This document shows, one piece after another, positions 60,130 to 64,000 of a stretch of DNA of 64,000 bases. The position numbers and the translations under genes were made by a program. The stretch's first letter is position 1, and each line of letters starts with the position of its first letter. Source of the stretch: PSRJ01 sp963825305 (GTDB lineage Bacteria > Acidobacteriota > Terriglobia > Bryobacterales > Bryobacteraceae); NCBI GenBank assembly GCA_963825305.1, contig CAWGTA010000012.1, positions 62,001 through 126,000 of the forward strand, given 5' to 3'. The notes under the pieces are model-generated. The model searched no databases and was not told the DNA's origin. It saw nothing but the letters and a program-made list of their open reading frames with translations.

Positions 60130-62582
60130 CGGAGCGCGTCCACTGGGTTGACGGCGGTCGCGCGGCCAGCCGGCAGCCAGACGGCCAAGAAAGCCACCGC
60201 ACTCAGCAGTATCGGAATTGCTATAAACACCAGCGGGTCGTTGGCTTTCACGCGGAACAGAAAACTGGCAATCAGGCGGCTCAACCCGAATGCCGCCGCG
60301 ATGCCGACCAGGACTCCTACCAGCGACAAGCGCATGCCTTGGAGCACGACCATGTTCCGCACATCACCCGCTTCGGCGCCCAATGCCAGCCGGATCCCGA
60401 TCTCCTGGGTCCTTTGCTGCACGGAGTACGCCATCAATCCGTAGATCCCGATGGCGGCCAGCAGCAGCGCGGTGCCACCGAAGATAGTCATTAACCACAT
60501 ATTGAACCGCTGGCGCGAAGTGGACCGGGAGATGACCTCGTCCATACTGCGGATATCGCTGACCGGCAGGCCGCTCACCTGGCGCAGTTGCTCCTGGATA
60601 GCGGCGCTCATCGCGTATGGCTCACCGCGCGTGCGAACCACCCAGGCCATCGGGACGATGCGCACGTTGAGCGCGTTGAGGGCGTCGGGAACTTGCGCGT
60701 TCGGAACATACATCACCGGTTGAGGATCCTGATTGAGCCCGCCATCGTGAACGTCGCCCGAAATGCCGATGATCTTGCGGGGCATTTCCGTTGCCAACTC
60801 GCGCATGATTCCCTTCCCGATCCAGATTTGGTCGGTGAGCGGATCGCCTTTGGGCCAAAACTGTCGCGCCATCGCCTGATTGATGATCACCACGCGCTCT
60901 CCGCTGGCATCGTCACGCTCGGTAAACGCGCGACCCCGCAGAATGGGAATCTTGAAAACGTCGAAATACGAAGGCGAGATGGTCAGCCATCCCCCGCCCC
61001 CGTGAAACGGGCCTTTGTCGAGCGGCCGCCCCACGATCAGGAACGGAAGCCCGTAACCACCTTCGAGCGGGATGCAGCAGGTGGCGGCCGCGTTGGCCAC
61101 GCCGGGTAGCGCGCGCAAGCGTTCGATGCCCTCGCGGGACAGTTGCTCGATTCCCGCGGTTTTCAGGAATCGCGGACCGGTAAGTGACATGCGCATGGTC
61201 AGCACGTGGCCGGCATCGAAGCCTGGATTCACGGCGGCCAGGGCCACCGACGTGCGAATGAGCAGGGCCGCACCCACCAGCAGGATGATGGCCAGCGCGA
61301 TCTCACTTACCACGAGAATGGTGCGGGTCTTGTTCTGGCGGAAACCGCTGCCGGATCGGCCGCCGCTCTCCTTAAGTACGGAGCTAAGTTCCACACGGGA
61401 ACTATGCAAGGCCGGAATCAAGCCAAACAACAGGCCAGTCACGATAGCGACCAGAACCGTAAATGCGAGCACCCTCCAATCCAGTGCGACCAGGGAGCCG
61501 TTCTCTCCTACGCGCGGGAGGCCGGCTGTGTTGAGTTTCAGCAGCGCTCGAATGCCAACCGCGCCCAGTGCCAACCCGGCCACCGCCCCACCCAAGGAGA
61601 GAAGGAGGCTCTCGGTAAGCAATTGCCGGATGATGCGGCCACGACCCGCTCCGATGGCCGCGCGGATGGCCATTTCGCGCCGCCTGCCGACCGCGCGGGC
61701 CAGCAGCAGGTTGGCCACATTAGCGCACGCAATGAGCAGCACGAAACTCACCGCGCCCAACAATACCGCCAGCGAAGAACGCACGTTGCCGACCACGGCT
61801 TGGAGGATCGGTTCGACGCTGAATCCATCTTTGGGCCGCAGGGCGGTGGGGAATTTGCGGCGGTACTCTTCGGCGGAAAGCTTCAGCCTGGCCTGCGCCT
61901 GGCTGAGCGTGACGCCCGGCTTCAGGCGGCCAGCCGCCTGGAAATAGTGGCCCTGGTCCGTGGTGTTGGGGTCGAGTTGAAACGGAGTCCAGACGTCGGG
62001 CGCGGGTGTGAACTCGCGTACGTCGAACTGGGGGCCGATGATTCCGATCACTACATAAGGGCTGCCGCTGAGCGAAATGGTTTTTCCGATGATCTGCGGG
62101 TCGCCGGCAAAACGCCTGTGCCAAAACGCGTCGCTGAGCACCACGACTTTTTCTCCGTTGGGGAGATCTTCCTGAGCTGTAAAGGTGCGTCCGCGAATTA
62201 CCGGGGCGCCGAACAAACGGAAATAGTCCGCGCTTACTTCGTTGGACTGCAGTTGCTCAGGGAACCCGTTTCCGGTTAGGTTCACGACGCCGGCACGATA
62301 GGCGGTGACGTCTTCGACCACGCTCGTTTGTGAGCGCCAATGTTGGAACTTAGCCGGGGAGGCCCCGCCACCCGACCCCTCAGGGGTGGTGTTCATAAAC
62401 ACCACGACGCGATCCGGGTCAGGGAACGGCACGGGCTTCAACAGGATCGTATTCACGACCGAAAAAATCGCGGTGTTGGCGCCGATGCCCAGCGCCAACG
62501 CCGCCACCGCCGCGGCAGTGAACCCGCGGCTGGCCCAGAACATGCGTAAGGAGTGTTTCAGATCGTGGAGGAACGCTTCCAT
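60120..62582 (-). CDS. MacB/FtsX-like permease, acidobacterial duplicated orphan permease type
   Basis: An 820-residue protein with two halves, each a MacB-type periplasmic core domain and an FtsX permease domain: GIGANTAIFSVVNTILLKPVP at the start, SFVLLIACANVANLLLARA and the final QRTQEIGIRLALGAEAGDV block with four C-terminal helices. It has no ATPase of its own and none nearby. It is the family known from acidobacteria as ADOP, thought to work with or like MacB export systems. ATG 62582 gives the usual N-terminus. Confidence 0.9.
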   Translation of the reverse strand: MEAFLHDLKHSLRMFWASRGFTAAAVAALALGIGANTAIFSVVNTILLKPVPFPDPDRVVVFMNTTPEGSGGGASPAKFQHWRSQTSVVEDVTAYRAGVVNLTGNGFPEQLQSNEVSADYFRLFGAPVIRGRTFTAQEDLPNGEKVVVLSDAFWHRRFAGDPQIIGKTISLSGSPYVVIGIIGPQFDVREFTPAPDVWTPFQLDPNTTDQGHYFQAAGRLKPGVTLSQAQARLKLSAEEYRRKFPTALRPKDGFSVEPILQAVVGNVRSSLAVLLGAVSFVLLIACANVANLLLARAVGRRREMAIRAAIGAGRGRIIRQLLTESLLLSLGGAVAGLALGAVGIRALLKLNTAGLPRVGENGSLVALDWRVLAFTVLVAIVTGLLFGLIPALHSSRVELSSVLKESGGRSGSGFRQNKTRTILVVSEIALAIILLVGAALLIRTSVALAAVNPGFDAGHVLTMRMSLTGPRFLKTAGIEQLSREGIERLRALPGVANAAATCCIPLEGGYGLPFLIVGRPLDKGPFHGGGGWLTISPSYFDVFKIPILRGRAFTERDDASGERVVIINQAMARQFWPKGDPLTDQIWIGKGIMRELATEMPRKIIGISGDVHDGGLNQDPQPVMYVPNAQVPDALNALNVRIVPMAWVVRTRGEPYAMSAAIQEQLRQVSGLPVSDIRSMDEVISRSTSRQRFNMWLMTIFGGTALLLAAIGIYGLMAYSVQQRTQEIGIRLALGAEAGDVRNMVVLQGMRLSLVGVLVGIAAAFGLSRLIASFLFRVKANDPLVFIAIPILLSAVAFLAVWLPAGRATAVNPVDALRYE

Positions 62583-62654
62583 TGCAGGTATAGACGACGA
62601 AAGCGTCAAGAAGTTCCGCAGAAAGGCCGAGTATCATGAAGTTGGGATTCCTCC

Positions 62655-63275
62655 ATGCCTTACCGTTGGTGTGCCCTCTTCGTCGCCTGTGCCGCTGCCA
62701 GTGCATTCCAAAAAGGGGATGCGCCCTCCGCTGATGCCGCGCGGCGGGCGGATGTCTACGCCATCTATTCCGTACTACTGACCAATCCTGAAACCAGCCA
62801 CGGCCCCGACGACAATGAGATTTACTTGATCGAGGGTACTACCGTGCCCGGTTCGCCGCGCGAACCGTGCGTACGGGCACCTGCGGGACATGCGGCGCGC
62901 TTCGCAGAAGTGTTGGCCGATTTCGAAAGACGCCAGGACATGCCGTCGACGCTGGAACGGGCGCTTCAGATTACCAAGCCCTACCGGCTGCTGAATGGCG
63001 ACGGCGTACAGGAGTTCATCGCTGCACACACTTCCCCAGGAGCACCCAAGGTAAGCGACTTGTTCCGGCTGTCGAACGTGTATTTCGACCGCGACCGTAC
63101 GTTGGCTCTCACGGCCATCTCCACCTGGTGCGGCGACGGTCTTTGTGGTTTGTTCTCCTGGAAACTGTTGGAGAAGACGAAGGATGGAAGTTGGAGCGAA
63201 ATTCGTTCGGCCGGATGCTCTGCAATTGCGCAAGCGGTCCGCTCGCCAGCGGAGTCTACTGGGCTTCGCCGCTGA
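62655..63275 (+). CDS. secreted protein of unknown function
   Basis: A 206-residue secreted protein (signal peptide ending AAASA) with no recognised domain. Landmarks are VYAIYSVLLTNPETSHGPDD, LFRLSNVYFDRDRTLALTAIS and WCGDGLCGLFSWKLLEK, with paired cysteines. Its 3' end overlaps the convergent GH3 gene by 20 nt. No function can be inferred. Confidence 0.55.
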   Translation: MPYRWCALFVACAAASAFQKGDAPSADAARRADVYAIYSVLLTNPETSHGPDDNEIYLIEGTTVPGSPREPCVRAPAGHAARFAEVLADFERRQDMPSTLERALQITKPYRLLNGDGVQEFIAAHTSPGAPKVSDLFRLSNVYFDRDRTLALTAISTWCGDGLCGLFSWKLLEKTKDGSWSEIRSAGCSAIAQAVRSPAESTGLRR

Positions 63276-64000
63276 CGGTCACGGCGTGGGTCGCCCGCAA
63301 TTGGATCCCTTCGCCATATTGCGCCAGGCCGGGAATGGTCACGGGCAAATGTCCGGTGATATTGATCTCGCCCAGCAGAGCACGCACCGCCGCTATTTCG
63401 GAGACTCGCGACGTGCTGAACGTGGCCAGGTAGACGCCCACATCCGGAATGCTCCGCAACAGATACGGATCTCCCAGGGCGACGAACACCACCGGCTTGC
63501 CGGAAGCGATTAAACCCTGGAGCCATGGCGCCAACTCCCCGGACAGCCCCACGGTTCCGCGGTACGCAGCGGCGGAGGAGAATGCCGCTACCGCGTAACT
63601 GTCACACGCCGGCAGTTTGAGGACGGCCTGCTCCATGCTCTCACGGGACATGGAGGGATCGAGAGTTGCCGCCGCGGCTTTGGGAATGCGCTTGCGCAGC
63701 TCCTGAAGGAAGATCTCGCCTTCGGTAGAATACCGGCCCTCCGCCAGCACCAAATAGCAGGCGCGCTCGGGCGCGGGCAGCGGCACCAGGTTATTGCGGT
63801 TGCGGACCAGAGTTACGGCCCGGTCGGCAATCTCCTGGGCCTTGTCGTTGGCCTCCGGAGAATTGACCACATCCCCGATGGCCTCTAAATCCACAAAACG
63901 TTTTCGATCCAGCCCGACTCGCTCCTTGGCCGCCAGAATCTTGGCAACACTTTCACGGATACGGGTACGGGTAAGCCGGCCGCTATCGACTGCCGCGACC
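63256..64000 (-). CDS. glycoside hydrolase family 3 protein, C-terminal part (partial)
   Basis: The gene runs off the window. The visible ~247 residues begin AAVDSGRLTRTRIRESVAKIL, the boundary after the catalytic TIM barrel in GH3 enzymes, then give the GH3 C-terminal alpha/beta domain (KPVVFVALGDPYLLRSIPDV; GHLPVTIPGLAQYG). GH3 enzymes are beta-glucosidases or beta-N-acetylhexosaminidases; the nucleophile lies in the missing part, so the activity is not decided. Confidence 0.8.
   Translation of the reverse strand, partial: VAAVDSGRLTRTRIRESVAKILAAKERVGLDRKRFVDLEAIGDVVNSPEANDKAQEIADRAVTLVRNRNNLVPLPAPERACYLVLAEGRYSTEGEIFLQELRKRIPKAAAATLDPSMSRESMEQAVLKLPACDSYAVAAFSSAAAYRGTVGLSGELAPWLQGLIASGKPVVFVALGDPYLLRSIPDVGVYLATFSTSRVSEIAAVRALLGEINITGHLPVTIPGLAQYGEGIQLRATHAVTVSGEAQ

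Overview
The window looks like a chromosomal segment of an acidobacterium of the Solibacter/Bryobacter type. This is an inference from gene content: a long FtsX/MacB permease without its own ATPase (the acidobacterial duplicated orphan permease type), a propeller-domain histidine kinase, an ECF sigma factor followed by a Ser/Thr kinase with TPRs, a DUF1800/DUF1501 pair, PEP-CTERM proteins, secreted DGKPDLSGVW-type proteins of unknown function, high GC and many dispersed palindromes. No rRNA, tRNA, CRISPR array, phage or transposase gene was seen.

Layout. 1-2443 (+): end of an aa3-type oxidase operon (ctaD tail, ctaE, ctaG, heme A synthase-like), coupled by overlapping stop/start codons. 2412-5145 (-): two pairs of small membrane proteins, the second pair split by a methyltransferase. 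5299-7907 (+): PepSY membrane protein, PEP-CTERM protein, small membrane protein. 7904-15539 (+): a cytochrome c gene joined to a Tat-exported thiamine-diphosphate enzyme, a glycosyltransferase and RmlC-like cupin, a second Tat-exported ThDP enzyme and a tannase/feruloyl esterase-like protein. This is the most unusual functional grouping in the window. 15566-19399 (-): three consecutive genes that all carry small frameshifts (BamA/TamA-like, alpha/beta hydrolase, luciferase-like monooxygenase). 19418-21235 (-): secreted NHL-repeat protein and a DGKPDLSG protein. 21425-25823 (+): LssY_C protein, DUF1800, DUF1501. 25437-28225: a direct duplication of the DUF1501 3' end plus a cupin gene, with a PEP-CTERM gene between the copies. 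28426-33989: small helical protein, frameshifted HAF-repeat gene, S41 peptidase, KDPG-aldolase-like protein and an MCDYSL protein.

34172-37740 (-): propeller histidine kinase and NarL-type regulator. 38521-42081 (+): ECF sigma factor, Ser/Thr kinase-TPR protein, lysine/alanine-rich histone-H1-like protein. 42147-43694: S10 carboxypeptidase. 43776-47241: an arsenic island of two convergent units, arsR-arsM (+) and arsR-acr3-DUF2180-arsC (-), each with a visible inverted-repeat operator. 47574-52974 (+): protein quality control block (hsp20 with a good sigma70 promoter, clpB, htpX) and an RlmI-type rRNA methyltransferase. 53007-64000: MFS transporter, DUF6152 plus two DGKPDLSG-type proteins, prepilin peptidase, methyltransferase, a frameshifted M50 protease-TPR fusion, orphan permease, a secreted unknown and the end of a GH3 glycosidase.

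Two genome-scale features cut across the genes. At least five families of short palindromic repeats lie between or inside genes; one copy is translated inside ctaG, another supplies the tail of the MFS transporter. Single-base disruptions, several next to short homopolymers, break five genes. These may be real decay or consensus errors and should be resolved before any of those genes is called dead.
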